Positions 8,507 to 16,961 of a DNA stretch of 64,000 bases are shown one piece after another (positions within the stretch are counted from its first letter, which is position 1; each line of letters starts with the position of its first letter). The notes under the pieces were generated by a model. The model made no database searches. It was not told where the DNA came from and saw nothing but the letters and a program-made list of their open reading frames with translations. Where the stretch lies: contig JAGBEO010000003.1 in the NCBI GenBank assembly GCA_017936885.1, forward strand, positions 1-64,000, in the 5' to 3' direction. A program made the position numbers and the translations under genes. The stretch comes from Lachnospiraceae bacterium. GTDB lineage: Bacteria > Bacillota > Clostridia > Lachnospirales > Lachnospiraceae.

Positions 8507-10270
8507 ATGAAAATATTACTGACAGCAATCAATGCGAAATACATTCACTCGAACCCGGCGCTTTACAGCCTGCGTGCCTATGCAGGCGAAATGCTGGGGC
8601 GGGAGATTCGGATAGCGGAATATACCATCAACCACAGAAGAGAGGATATTCTGGCTGATTTATACCGACACAGCCCCGATATGATTGCCATTTCCTGCTA
8701 TATCTGGAACTGGGATATGGTGTCACTGCTTTTGCCGGAAATTCCCAAAATCCTGCCGAATGCACAGATCTGGCTCGGAGGGCCGGAAGTCACTTATGAT
8801 GCTGAAAAGATACTGACAAAGTTTCCGATGGTCACGGGAATCATGATCGGAGAAGGCGAGGAAACCTTTAAGGAGTTGGCAGATGGCATAAAGCCATTGC
8901 GGGATATAAAAGGGATCGTGTACAGACAAGGTGGAATTGTCAGGACAGACGAGCGGGAGCTGACGGACTTATCCAAGCTGCCTTTTCTCTATCATAATTT
9001 AGAACAGTTTGAGAACAGGATTATCTACTATGAGAGCAGCAGAGGTTGTCCTTACCGATGCAGCTATTGTCTGTCTTCTATTGATAAAAAGGTGCGTTTG
9101 CGTTCTCTTGATATTGTGAAGCAGGAACTGCAGTTTTTTCTGGATCATCGGGTAAAACAGGTGAAATTCGTGGACAGAACTTTTAATTGTAACCATGAAC
9201 ATGCCATGGGAATATGGCAGTACCTTCTGGGGCATGACAATGGGGTAACGAATTTTCACTTTGAGATAGAAGCGGATATCATATCGGAAGAGGAACTGCA
9301 ATTGTTGTCTCAGATGCGCCCGGGACTGATGCAGATGGAGATCGGGGTGCAGACCGCGAATCCCGATACATTACGGGAAATCCGCCGCAGTACCAATATG
9401 GACAGGCTTCGGTATGTGGTAGAGCGTATCAGACAGGGGCATAATATTCATGTACATTTAGATTTGATTGCGGGACTGCCTTACGAAGATTATGAAAGTT
9501 TCAGATATTCTTTTAATGCCGTATATGCCATGAAGCCGGAACAGCTCCAGTTGGGCTTTTTAAAAGTATTAAAGGGAGCTTACATGCATGAAATGGCGTC
9601 AGCCTATGAGATACAATACCTGAATACGCCGCCCTATGAGGTGTTGTCCACGAAATGGCTTCCGTATGATAAGGTGCTGCTGTTAAAAGAAGTGGAAGAA
9701 ATGGTGGAGACTTATTATAACAGCAGTCAGTTTGACCACACGATGCGGCTGCTGGAACAAGTTTTTCCGGATGCTTTTAGCCTGTATTTGTCGTTGGCAC
9801 AGTTTTACCGCGAGAAAGGCTACTTTACGCAGATGCCCGCCCGCAGTTACCGTTATCAGGTGTTGTTTGAGTTTGGTATGACCACATCTCTTAGCGGAAC
9901 AGAGGCGCTTTGGCGGGAAGTGCTGACTTATGATCTGTATTTAAGAGAAAATGTGAAAAGCAGACCGGACTTTACACCGCAGATGAATGAGGAAGAAAAA
10001 GAGTGGTATAAGAAGCGGGTGCGGGCATTCTATGAGAAGGAAGAAGCAGAGAGAACCTGTCTTGCGGACTATGCGGCATATGACAGCAGACAGATGAGCA
10101 AGATGACCCATATGGAATCATACCGCTATCCGGTGTGGCAGGAGGGGATCACACCGCAGACGGGGGCTTTAGAAAATGCTGCTGCGGTGTTGTTTGATTA
10201 TCAAATAAGAGATCCGCTGACTTACGAGGCAAGAACCATAGTGCTTCATGATTTTATGAAAGAAATGTAG
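8507..10270 (+). CDS. B12-binding-domain radical SAM protein with DUF4080-like C-terminus
   Basis: This 587-residue iron-sulfur enzyme begins with a cobalamin-binding Rossmann-type domain (residues 1-135, including DMIAISCYIWNW and IWLGGPEVTYD). A radical SAM domain follows, with CPYRCSYC (Cys181, Cys185, Cys188) as the [4Fe-4S] ligands. The C-terminal 200 residues match the DUF4080-type extension often fused to this subfamily. Substrate unknown; members of the class act in methyl transfers or rearrangements. CGGAG precedes the ATG at 8507. It appears monocistronic. Confidence 0.9.
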   Translation: MKILLTAINAKYIHSNPALYSLRAYAGEMLGREIRIAEYTINHRREDILADLYRHSPDMIAISCYIWNWDMVSLLLPEIPKILPNAQIWLGGPEVTYDAEKILTKFPMVTGIMIGEGEETFKELADGIKPLRDIKGIVYRQGGIVRTDERELTDLSKLPFLYHNLEQFENRIIYYESSRGCPYRCSYCLSSIDKKVRLRSLDIVKQELQFFLDHRVKQVKFVDRTFNCNHEHAMGIWQYLLGHDNGVTNFHFEIEADIISEEELQLLSQMRPGLMQMEIGVQTANPDTLREIRRSTNMDRLRYVVERIRQGHNIHVHLDLIAGLPYEDYESFRYSFNAVYAMKPEQLQLGFLKVLKGAYMHEMASAYEIQYLNTPPYEVLSTKWLPYDKVLLLKEVEEMVETYYNSSQFDHTMRLLEQVFPDAFSLYLSLAQFYREKGYFTQMPARSYRYQVLFEFGMTTSLSGTEALWREVLTYDLYLRENVKSRPDFTPQMNEEEKEWYKKRVRAFYEKEEAERTCLADYAAYDSRQMSKMTHMESYRYPVWQEGITPQTGALENAAAVLFDYQIRDPLTYEARTIVLHDFMKEM

Positions 10271-10562
10271 ACAGATTACTGTTCAGATTGTATCATGCAC
10301 TTGCTGTATAATGTTCAAGCCGGTGCCTGTGCGCAAATTTGTTTGACTTGGACAACCTTTGAGACGATGTCATAAATATGTCTTTGCCGCAATGTAATAT
10401 CTGAGATTTCCGACCAAACATCCCAGAGTTGTGCCAAAGAATTTGCCTGTTGGTCAATTATAAAAATTTTTAGATCAAAGAAATAATTTGGAGGGCTTTT
10501 ACAATATTTGCCAGTGCAGTTATGTGGGCAAGTCTGCGCTATGTGAGGGTATAGGTATAGAA

Positions 10563-11285
10563 ATGAGTATAACGGATTGTTATGTATGTATTGATTTAGA
10601 GACTACAGGGCTAGACCCTAAAAGGGATAAAATCATAGAGATCGGTGCAGTGAAAGTAGAACATAATATAATCGTGGAAGAATGGGAGACCTTCGTCAAT
10701 CCGGGCAGAAAGCTGGAAGAGCGTATTGTGGAGCTTACGGGGATACATGACGAACAGCTTACAGACGCACCGCAGATCAAGGATATATTGCCGGAACTTC
10801 TGACATTTATCGGAGATCATGTCCTTCTCGGACACAGCGTGTTATTTGACTATTCTTTTGTCAAAAAAGCGGCGGTCAATGAAAGACTTACCTTTGAGAG
10901 ACAGGGAATTGATACGTTAAAAATCGCCCGGAAATATCTGACGGAGTTAGAAAGCCGCAGTCTGGGTTACTTATGCCAATATTATGAAATACCGCATAAT
11001 GCGCACAGAGCATTGGAGGACGCCAAAGCTACTGTTGCATTATATCGTAAATTGACGGAATGCTTCTATGAAAAAGAAGAAGCGGAAGGAGCAAAGAGTC
11101 TGTTTAGGCCCAAACCTCTTATTTATCAGGTGAAGAGGGATACGCCGATCACAATTCCACAAAAAGAACAGTTATATAAATTGGCGGACAAGCATAAACT
11201 GATATTAGATTATGAAATTGACAGACTGACCCGGAGCGAGGCTAGCAGGAAGATTGATCAGCTTCTTGCAGAATACGGACGATAG
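10563..11285 (+). CDS. DEDDh 3'-5' exonuclease (DnaQ/PolC proofreading-like)
   Basis: The exonuclease fold is clear. ExoI motif DLETTGLDP contributes the first Asp and Glu, ExoII is in LLGHSVLFDYSF, and ExoIII is the HRALEDAKAT element supplying His and Asp. A C-terminal tail of about 65 residues follows, ending in a helical stretch like those appended to DNA polymerase III epsilon homologues. A TTG start at 10488 extends the frame, but that sequence is unlike the family; ATG 10563 begins right at the domain. Its last 44 bases overlap the convergent gene on the minus strand. Confidence 0.85.
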   Translation: MSITDCYVCIDLETTGLDPKRDKIIEIGAVKVEHNIIVEEWETFVNPGRKLEERIVELTGIHDEQLTDAPQIKDILPELLTFIGDHVLLGHSVLFDYSFVKKAAVNERLTFERQGIDTLKIARKYLTELESRSLGYLCQYYEIPHNAHRALEDAKATVALYRKLTECFYEKEEAEGAKSLFRPKPLIYQVKRDTPITIPQKEQLYKLADKHKLILDYEIDRLTRSEASRKIDQLLAEYGR

Positions 11286-11859
11286 TTTTCTGCATGGCTG
11301 AGTTTAATGTTTCTGCAATGGGATAAAGACTGCCGATTTTCTCGGGAGTATTTTGTTTTTTATATATTTCACAGAGCAGTCGGTAGGTGCCGCTTACATC
11401 GGTGCCTGTGGAAACTGAGAATTCCAGAAGCTGACAAGCTTCTGTGGTGTAACCGGCATCGTAGAGCGCCTGTGCCCATTGCTGCAGCGTTCTCACTAAA
11501 AGTGTATAGTTCTGGTCGTATGTGGTAAGAAGTTCAATATTGGGGGCACCGTAGCGAAGTTTAAGTTCCGTGTTATTAATACCGGTAAAATTTACAATGG
11601 GACATTCGCTGAGTGACTGTATAATCTGTTTATAGTCATCTACCTTGGGAACTTCGGTTAAAAGTTCCATGGGAAATATCTCCAAAGGGATCTTAATATA
11701 GTTTAGATCATCTAAAGGCTTGCGTCTGGTATTGTTGGCTTCTTTCTCTCTTGCCCAGTAGTTTTGCTGTATTGCGGCTTCTTCTTTTTTGGTTCTGGCA
11801 AGGGTTACGGCGATTACCAGGGAAAGGATGAGAACGCTTGCAAAAATAATCAAATTCAT
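11242..11859 (-). CDS. Membrane-anchored hypothetical protein, 205 aa
   Basis: I do not recognise the family. Residues 2-21 form one hydrophobic helix that is probably an uncleaved anchor. A charged linker follows, then a soluble domain whose C-terminal half (about 115-200) is helical with a TPR-like flavour (WAQALYDAGYTTEACQLLEFSV). The protein would face the cytoplasm or the cell exterior; the sequence does not settle which. Its 3' end overlaps the convergent exonuclease gene by 44 bases. The upstream spacer is shared with a divergent 31-residue membrane peptide gene. Confidence 0.75.
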   Translation of the reverse strand: MNLIIFASVLILSLVIAVTLARTKKEEAAIQQNYWAREKEANNTRRKPLDDLNYIKIPLEIFPMELLTEVPKVDDYKQIIQSLSECPIVNFTGINNTELKLRYGAPNIELLTTYDQNYTLLVRTLQQWAQALYDAGYTTEACQLLEFSVSTGTDVSGTYRLLCEIYKKQNTPEKIGSLYPIAETLNSAMQKTIVRILQEADQSSC

Positions 11860-11897
11860 ATATAATATCCTTTCAGTAAGTGAGGAGGATTCACTTT

Positions 11898-11993
11898 ATG
11901 TTTAATAGGAAAACAAGAAAAATTATTTCTTCTGTTATCATTATTATTGTTGTATTGGCAATGGTTATTCCTCTTGTCGTTACGGCACTGTAA
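11898..11993 (+). CDS. Small single-pass membrane protein, 31 aa
   Basis: A short frame begins MFNRKTRK and continues with about 22 hydrophobic residues (IISSVIIIIVVLAMVIP and onwards) before the stop at 11993. A strong GAGGAGG ribosome binding site lies 8-13 bases before the ATG, which is hard to explain unless the peptide is made. The positive-inside rule places the N-terminus in the cytoplasm. It resembles the very short DUF4044-like membrane peptides of Firmicutes in layout, without certain homology. It precedes the vanW-type gene by about 70 bases and could be co-transcribed. Confidence 0.65.
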   Translation: MFNRKTRKIISSVIIIIVVLAMVIPLVVTAL

Positions 11994-12061
11994 CCAGAAC
12001 CATTTGTATTCTATCATAAATTCTCCGGATGGGCAATTTGACACGGAGAGAGAGGAAACTT

Positions 12062-13603
12062 ATGCGAAGATTGTCTATGGTATTTCCGGCGGCGATATTG
12101 ACTGCCATGCTTATGGCTGTGCCGGTATGTGCGAAAGAAACTACAATTGAATCAGGTATCTACGTAAACGATATCAATCTTTCCGGCATGACGGCAGAAG
12201 AGGCTAGGGACAAGATTGAGGCATATGTGGAATCTTTCCGGGATATGGAGATTACTCTGTACGCGGTTGATGGGGAAGCTATCGTTACCACGGCAGCGGA
12301 TCTGGGCCTTACATGGGGAAATGAGGAAATTCTGGATGAGGCTGTCAGCTTCGGCAGAGACGGTGATATCCTTCAGTGCTACAAAGAGCTGAAAGATTTG
12401 GAATATAAGAATAAAGTATACAGAGTAAGTTTTGACTTTGATAAAAATAAGATTAAAACTCTGATCGAAGAAAATGCTGAACAGTATAATCAGGAAGCGG
12501 TAAATGCCACGCTGACCAAAACCGATGCGGGATTTGAAATTACGGAAGGTCAGGCGGGTATTGTGATCGATACACAGGCTTCTGTGGATGCGGTATATAA
12601 TCATCTGACGGAAAACTTCAACGGTACGTCTTGTGATGTGGAACTGGTAGTGGTTGTAGACGAGCCGGAGGGTAATGCCGAGGATCTGGCGAAGATTAAA
12701 GATGTATTGGGTACTTTTACGACCAGTTATTCCACTTCCGGCGGTTCCAGAAGCGCCAATGTGGCCAACGGCTGCAGTCTGATTAACGGTACTACTTTAT
12801 ACCCGGGAGAAGAATTCTCTGCATATGAGGCGGTATCTCCTTTTACAGAGGCAAACGGGTATTATATGGCGGGTTCTTACCTGAACGGTCAGGTGGTAGA
12901 CAGCCTTGGCGGCGGTATCTGTCAGGTGTCCACTACTTTATATAATGCGGTTCTTTTGTCGGAGCTTGAGGTGACGGAGCGTTATAATCATTCCATGATC
13001 GTCACCTATGTAGATCCTTCAGCGGATGCGGCTATTGCAGAATCCTCAGGCAAGGATTTTAAGTTTAAGAATAATACGGATTATCCAATTTATATTGAAG
13101 GTTACACAACACCGGATAAACACATTACCTTTACGATTTATGGCGTGGAGACCAGAGACAGTAACCGTCAGATCAAGTATGAAAGTGTAGTATTAGAGAA
13201 GATTGCACCGGATACAGAAGTGATTTATACGGATGCTTCCCAGCCGGTAGGATATTGTGCGGTACAGTCTGCCCACATCGGATATAAAGCCCAGCTTTGG
13301 AAGGTTGTTACAGAGAATGGGGTAGAGGTCAGCAGGGAGCAGGTTAACAGCAGTACCTATATGAAGGCGCCCAGAAGTGCCACGGTTGGTATTGCAACCG
13401 AAGATCCGGCGGCATATGAGGCTATTATGGCAGCCGTGGCGACCAACAGCGTAGATCAGGTTAAGGCGGTTGCGGGCAGCTACAAGGCGGCAGCGGATGC
13501 GGCGGCGGCCCAGGCAGCGGCAGAAGCGGCTGCAGCACAGGAAGGGGCAGCACCTTTGCCTCAAGAGACTCCGCCGGCACAGGAGATACCTCCGGCAGAA
13601 TAG
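12062..13603 (+). CDS. VanW family protein with peptidoglycan-binding-like domain
   Basis: This is a secreted or surface protein of the VanW type. From ATG 12062 (AGAGGAAAC ahead) a signal peptide runs to about VCA-KE near residue 24. The next region (to about 220) resembles the tandem domains found before VanW domains in YoaR-like proteins. The VanW core shows GGGICQVSTTLYNAVLLSELEV and RYNHSM. A basic G5-like segment follows, and the tail is an Ala/Gln/Pro-rich low-complexity stretch. The family occurs in glycopeptide-resistance clusters but is common in susceptible Clostridia, so an envelope role is likelier than resistance. Confidence 0.9.
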   Translation: MRRLSMVFPAAILTAMLMAVPVCAKETTIESGIYVNDINLSGMTAEEARDKIEAYVESFRDMEITLYAVDGEAIVTTAADLGLTWGNEEILDEAVSFGRDGDILQCYKELKDLEYKNKVYRVSFDFDKNKIKTLIEENAEQYNQEAVNATLTKTDAGFEITEGQAGIVIDTQASVDAVYNHLTENFNGTSCDVELVVVVDEPEGNAEDLAKIKDVLGTFTTSYSTSGGSRSANVANGCSLINGTTLYPGEEFSAYEAVSPFTEANGYYMAGSYLNGQVVDSLGGGICQVSTTLYNAVLLSELEVTERYNHSMIVTYVDPSADAAIAESSGKDFKFKNNTDYPIYIEGYTTPDKHITFTIYGVETRDSNRQIKYESVVLEKIAPDTEVIYTDASQPVGYCAVQSAHIGYKAQLWKVVTENGVEVSREQVNSSTYMKAPRSATVGIATEDPAAYEAIMAAVATNSVDQVKAVAGSYKAAADAAAAQAAAEAAAAQEGAAPLPQETPPAQEIPPAE

Positions 13604-13630
13604 AGAGATAAATACAGTTAGGCATATAGT

Positions 13631-14614
13631 ATGAGACAAGGCAAAATATCGGAGAACGTGCTCAAACGTTCCGTATTAAAGAAGATAAAAACACATAGGA
13701 AAGAAATCGTAAGTGGCGCAGGTATAGGGAAAGACTGCGCCATTTTAGCGTCTTTAGAAGGAGAAGAAATTGCTTTGTCTGTTACGCCTGTGACAGCACC
13801 GCTTACGGAGCTTGGCAGCTATGCTATTCCTATGGCGCTTAATAATGTGGCGGCTGCAGGAGCAGAACCTGTCGGTGTGATGCTTAGCATTTTGCTGCCG
13901 GAGCAGACGGAGGAAACGGAAATCCAGCAGTTTATGGAGCAGGCAGAGGAAGTATGCGCTGCCTGTCATGTGGAAATCGCGGGAGGACATACGGAGGTTA
14001 CGGCGGCGGTGGATCAGCCTATTATGACCGTGACCGGTATCGGAAAGAAAGAGGCCGCACGAGCGGGTTACCCGCAAGGGATAAAAGCAAATCAGGATAT
14101 TGTAGTGAGTAAATGGATCGGTCTGGAAGGTACGGTGCGTCTGGCGAAGGAGCATAAAAATGAGTTATGTACCAGATATCCGGTGCGTATGATAGAAGAA
14201 GCGGCGGCATATAATAAATATCTGTCGATCATACCGGAGGCCGCAACCGCCATGAAGTCCGGCGTTTGTGGGATGCACGATGTGTCTCGCGGAGGGATTT
14301 TCGGAGCACTCTGGGAGATGGCATCGGGAGCAGGCGTTGGACTGGAAATAGACCTTAAGAAACTGCCGGTGAAACAGGAAACCATAGAGATTTGTGAGTT
14401 TTTCGAGCTCAATCCCTATGAACTGCTTTCGGGCGGATGTCTGATCATGGTGACGGAAGACGGCAATGGTCTTGTGGCGGCACTGGCACGGGAAGAGATT
14501 CCGGCAGTGATTGTCGGTAAGACTACGGACAGTAACGACAGGGTGCTTTATAATGACGACGAGAAGCGTTACCTGGATATGCCGAAGACAGATCAGATGT
14601 ATCATATGATGTGA
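13631..14614 (+). CDS. AIR synthase-related protein (HypE/ThiL-like fold)
   Basis: The 327-residue protein has the two-lobed AIR synthase fold. The N-lobe contains AGIGKDCAIL and NNVAAAGAEPVGVML; GGHTEV marks the nucleotide site; the C-lobe carries GMHDVSRGGIFGALWEMA. HypE proper ends in a conserved Pro-Arg-Ile-Cys that is thiocarbamoylated; this protein ends without it and no other hyp genes are near, so hydrogenase maturation is doubtful. It probably binds or phosphorylates a small substrate with ATP. It follows the vanW-type gene by 27 bases and may be its operon partner. Confidence 0.8.
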   Translation: MRQGKISENVLKRSVLKKIKTHRKEIVSGAGIGKDCAILASLEGEEIALSVTPVTAPLTELGSYAIPMALNNVAAAGAEPVGVMLSILLPEQTEETEIQQFMEQAEEVCAACHVEIAGGHTEVTAAVDQPIMTVTGIGKKEAARAGYPQGIKANQDIVVSKWIGLEGTVRLAKEHKNELCTRYPVRMIEEAAAYNKYLSIIPEAATAMKSGVCGMHDVSRGGIFGALWEMASGAGVGLEIDLKKLPVKQETIEICEFFELNPYELLSGGCLIMVTEDGNGLVAALAREEIPAVIVGKTTDSNDRVLYNDDEKRYLDMPKTDQMYHMM

Positions 14615-14714
14615 AGGAGAAAATAGAAATAAGCCTTTGGCGGACGGATAAGTGTTTTACACAATGTGCGTACGGCATATAGAATATTTGCGGGCTAAAT
14701 AAGAATGGAGGATT

Positions 14715-15200
14715 ATGATGAGAGAAGAACTATTAGCGATTGTTGAAAGAAACAGCCGTATTGATTTAAAGGAATTAGCAGTGATCTTAGGAGTGGAAGA
14801 GATCGATGTAGTCAATGAACTGGCTGCAATGGAAAGCGAAGGTATCATTTGCGGTTATCATACGATGATTGACTGGGAGAAGACTTCGATCGAGAAGGTT
14901 TCCGCATTGATTGAAGTGCGCGTGACCCCCCAGAGAGGACAGGGATTTGATAATATTGCAGAGAGAATCTATAAATATCCGGAAGTGACTTCTGTATATC
15001 TGATTTCCGGCGGTTTTGACCTGTTGGTAACCTTGGAAGGAAAGTCTTTAAAGGAGATTTCGGGCTTTGTTTCCGATAAACTGTCTACTCTGGATTCCGT
15101 GCTCAGCACAGCAACCCATTTTATTCTGAAAAAATACAAGGATCATGGTACGATCTTAGCTAAGAAGTACGAAGATACCAGAGAGAAGGTGACACCGTGA
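14715..15200 (+). CDS. Lrp/AsnC family transcriptional regulator
   Basis: An N-terminal winged helix-turn-helix (residues 1-60, RIDLKELAVILGVEEIDVVNEL) is followed by an RAM ligand domain with the GGFDLLVTLEG core. The family senses amino acids and forms octamers on DNA. GGAGG lies before a double ATG (14715, 14718). Its stop overlaps the GTG start of the aminotransferase gene by four bases, so translation of the two is coupled and the enzyme's substrate is the best guess for the regulator's ligand. Confidence 0.93.
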   Translation: MMREELLAIVERNSRIDLKELAVILGVEEIDVVNELAAMESEGIICGYHTMIDWEKTSIEKVSALIEVRVTPQRGQGFDNIAERIYKYPEVTSVYLISGGFDLLVTLEGKSLKEISGFVSDKLSTLDSVLSTATHFILKKYKDHGTILAKKYEDTREKVTP

Positions 15201-16369
15201 GAAATCCGTTAGCAGATAAAGTAGTAGAGATCAAACCATCCGGCATTCGTAAGTTTTTCGATATTGTCAATGAGATGCAGGATGCAATTTCCCTTGGTGT
15301 AGGTGAGCCGGATTTTGACACACCGTGGCATATCAGAGACGAGGGAATATATTCTTTGGAAAAGGGGCGCACCTTCTATACTTCCAACGCGGGATTAATG
15401 GAGTTAAGAGAAGAAATTACCCGTTATATTAAGAGAAAACAAGGCGTTACATATAATGCTGCCAAGGAAGTGCTGGTGACAGTAGGCGGTTCTGAGGCTA
15501 TTGATATCGGACTGCGTGCCATGTTAAACCCCGGAGAAGAAGTATTGATTCCCCAGCCAAGCTATGTATCTTATGAACCATGTACGATACTGGCAGGCGG
15601 TGTACCTGTAATTATAGAGTTAAAAGCAGAGAATGAGTTCCGCTTGACGGCACAGGAACTGGAGGACGCGATCACCGACAAGACGAAGGTTCTGATTCTG
15701 CCTTTTCCGAACAATCCCACTGGCGCCATCATGGAGCGGAAGGATTTAGAAGCCATCGCAGAGGTGATCAAGAAACATGACATCTTTGTCATGTCTGATG
15801 AGATTTATTCGGAGCTGACTTATACAGAGAAGCATGTATCCATCGTAGAGATAGAGGGTATGCGGGAGAGAACGATTCTGATCAACGGCTTCTCCAAGTC
15901 ATACGCTATGACCGGATGGAGATTAGGATATGCCTGTGGACCGGAGAATATTATTGCACAGATGACGAAAATTCACCAGTTTGCCATCATGTGCGGACCG
16001 ACAACCAGCCAGTATGCGGCAGTAGAGGCATTAAGGAACGGCGATGCAGATGTAGAGGAGATGCGTACAGCCTACAATCAGAGAAGACGTTTCCTGCTGA
16101 ATGCCTTTAAGGAAATGGGGCTGGAATGTTTCGAGCCGTTCGGTGCTTTCTATGTATTCCCCTGCATCAAGGAATTCGGCATGACCAGTGAAGAGTTTGC
16201 CAACAGATTCCTGCAGGAAGAGAAGGTAGCTGTTGTGCCGGGCACAGCGTTTGGTGACTGCGGTGAGGGCTTCCTTAGAATTTCTTATGCATATTCCATA
16301 GAGAATCTGAAAGTAGCAATCGGCAGACTGGCAGATTTCGTAGCAAGGCTTAGAGCGGAGAAACAGTAA
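15197..16369 (+). CDS. Class I/II PLP-dependent aminotransferase
   Basis: This fold-type I enzyme of 390 aa resembles the aspartate/PatA group. The substrate-binding VGEPDFDTPWHIRD, the cofactor-pocket PNNPTGA, SDEIYSELTY (Asp pairing with the PLP nitrogen) and the Schiff-base Lys in GFSKSYAMTGWRLGY are all visible, as is the conserved Arg in GFLRISYA. The GTG start sits inside the end of the Lrp gene (GTGA overlap). The trmL ATG overlaps the stop by one base, giving a tightly coupled three-gene operon. The exact amino acid substrate cannot be read from sequence. Confidence 0.94.
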   Translation: MRNPLADKVVEIKPSGIRKFFDIVNEMQDAISLGVGEPDFDTPWHIRDEGIYSLEKGRTFYTSNAGLMELREEITRYIKRKQGVTYNAAKEVLVTVGGSEAIDIGLRAMLNPGEEVLIPQPSYVSYEPCTILAGGVPVIIELKAENEFRLTAQELEDAITDKTKVLILPFPNNPTGAIMERKDLEAIAEVIKKHDIFVMSDEIYSELTYTEKHVSIVEIEGMRERTILINGFSKSYAMTGWRLGYACGPENIIAQMTKIHQFAIMCGPTTSQYAAVEALRNGDADVEEMRTAYNQRRRFLLNAFKEMGLECFEPFGAFYVFPCIKEFGMTSEEFANRFLQEEKVAVVPGTAFGDCGEGFLRISYAYSIENLKVAIGRLADFVARLRAEKQ

Positions 16370-16866
16370 TGCACATTATTTTACATCAGCCGGAGATTCC
16401 GGCGAATACGGGAAATATCGGCCGTACCTGTGTAGCCACAGGTACGAGCCTGCATTTAATAGAGCCATTGGGATTTCGGTTGGATGAGAAGTCTATTAAG
16501 CGAGCCGGAATGGATTATTGGGTGCATCTGGATGTGACCCGTTACGTAAATTACCGGGAATTTAAGGAGAAGCATCCTGAGGCAAAAATCTGGATGGCGA
16601 CCACGAAGGCGAAGCAGGTCTATACGGAGGTGTCCTTCAAACCGGACGATTATATTATGTTCGGTAAAGAGAGCGGGGGTATTCCGGAAGAGATTCTTGT
16701 GGAAAACGAAGAGACCTGTATCCGAATCCCTATGCTGGATCAGATCAGATCTCTTAATTTATCGAATTCTGTGGCGATTGTGCTGTATGAAGCACTGCGG
16801 CAGAATCATTTTTCCGATATGCAGTTGGAGGGTGAGCTGCATCGTTTACAGTGGAGTAAGGACTAG
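16369..16866 (+). CDS. trmL: tRNA (cytidine/uridine-34 2'-O)-methyltransferase TrmL
   Basis: TrmL methylates the ribose at the wobble base of leucine tRNAs with SAM. The SPOUT fold is recognisable by the N-terminal PEIPANTGNIGRTC, the mid-protein FGKESGGIPEEIL and the knot element RIPMLDQIRSLNLSNSVAIVLYEALRQ. The length of 165 aa is typical of this compact group. The start codon overlaps the aminotransferase stop (TAATG). Confidence 0.95.
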   Translation: MHIILHQPEIPANTGNIGRTCVATGTSLHLIEPLGFRLDEKSIKRAGMDYWVHLDVTRYVNYREFKEKHPEAKIWMATTKAKQVYTEVSFKPDDYIMFGKESGGIPEEILVENEETCIRIPMLDQIRSLNLSNSVAIVLYEALRQNHFSDMQLEGELHRLQWSKD

Positions 16867-16961
16867 GTTTATATTGCATATATTTGGTATAGAGAATGAT
16901 TTCAAAAACGTTCTATAGTAATATATGGTATGGCAGCCATTTAGGAAGAATCATACAATAC

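Noticed and set aside
10315-10560. Minus-strand open frame of about 80 codons between the radical SAM and exonuclease genes
   Set aside because: It reads plausibly (for example LAQLWDVWSEISDITLRQRH) but has no ATG or ribosome site, and it runs into the exonuclease leader. A gene remnant is possible; not enough to annotate.
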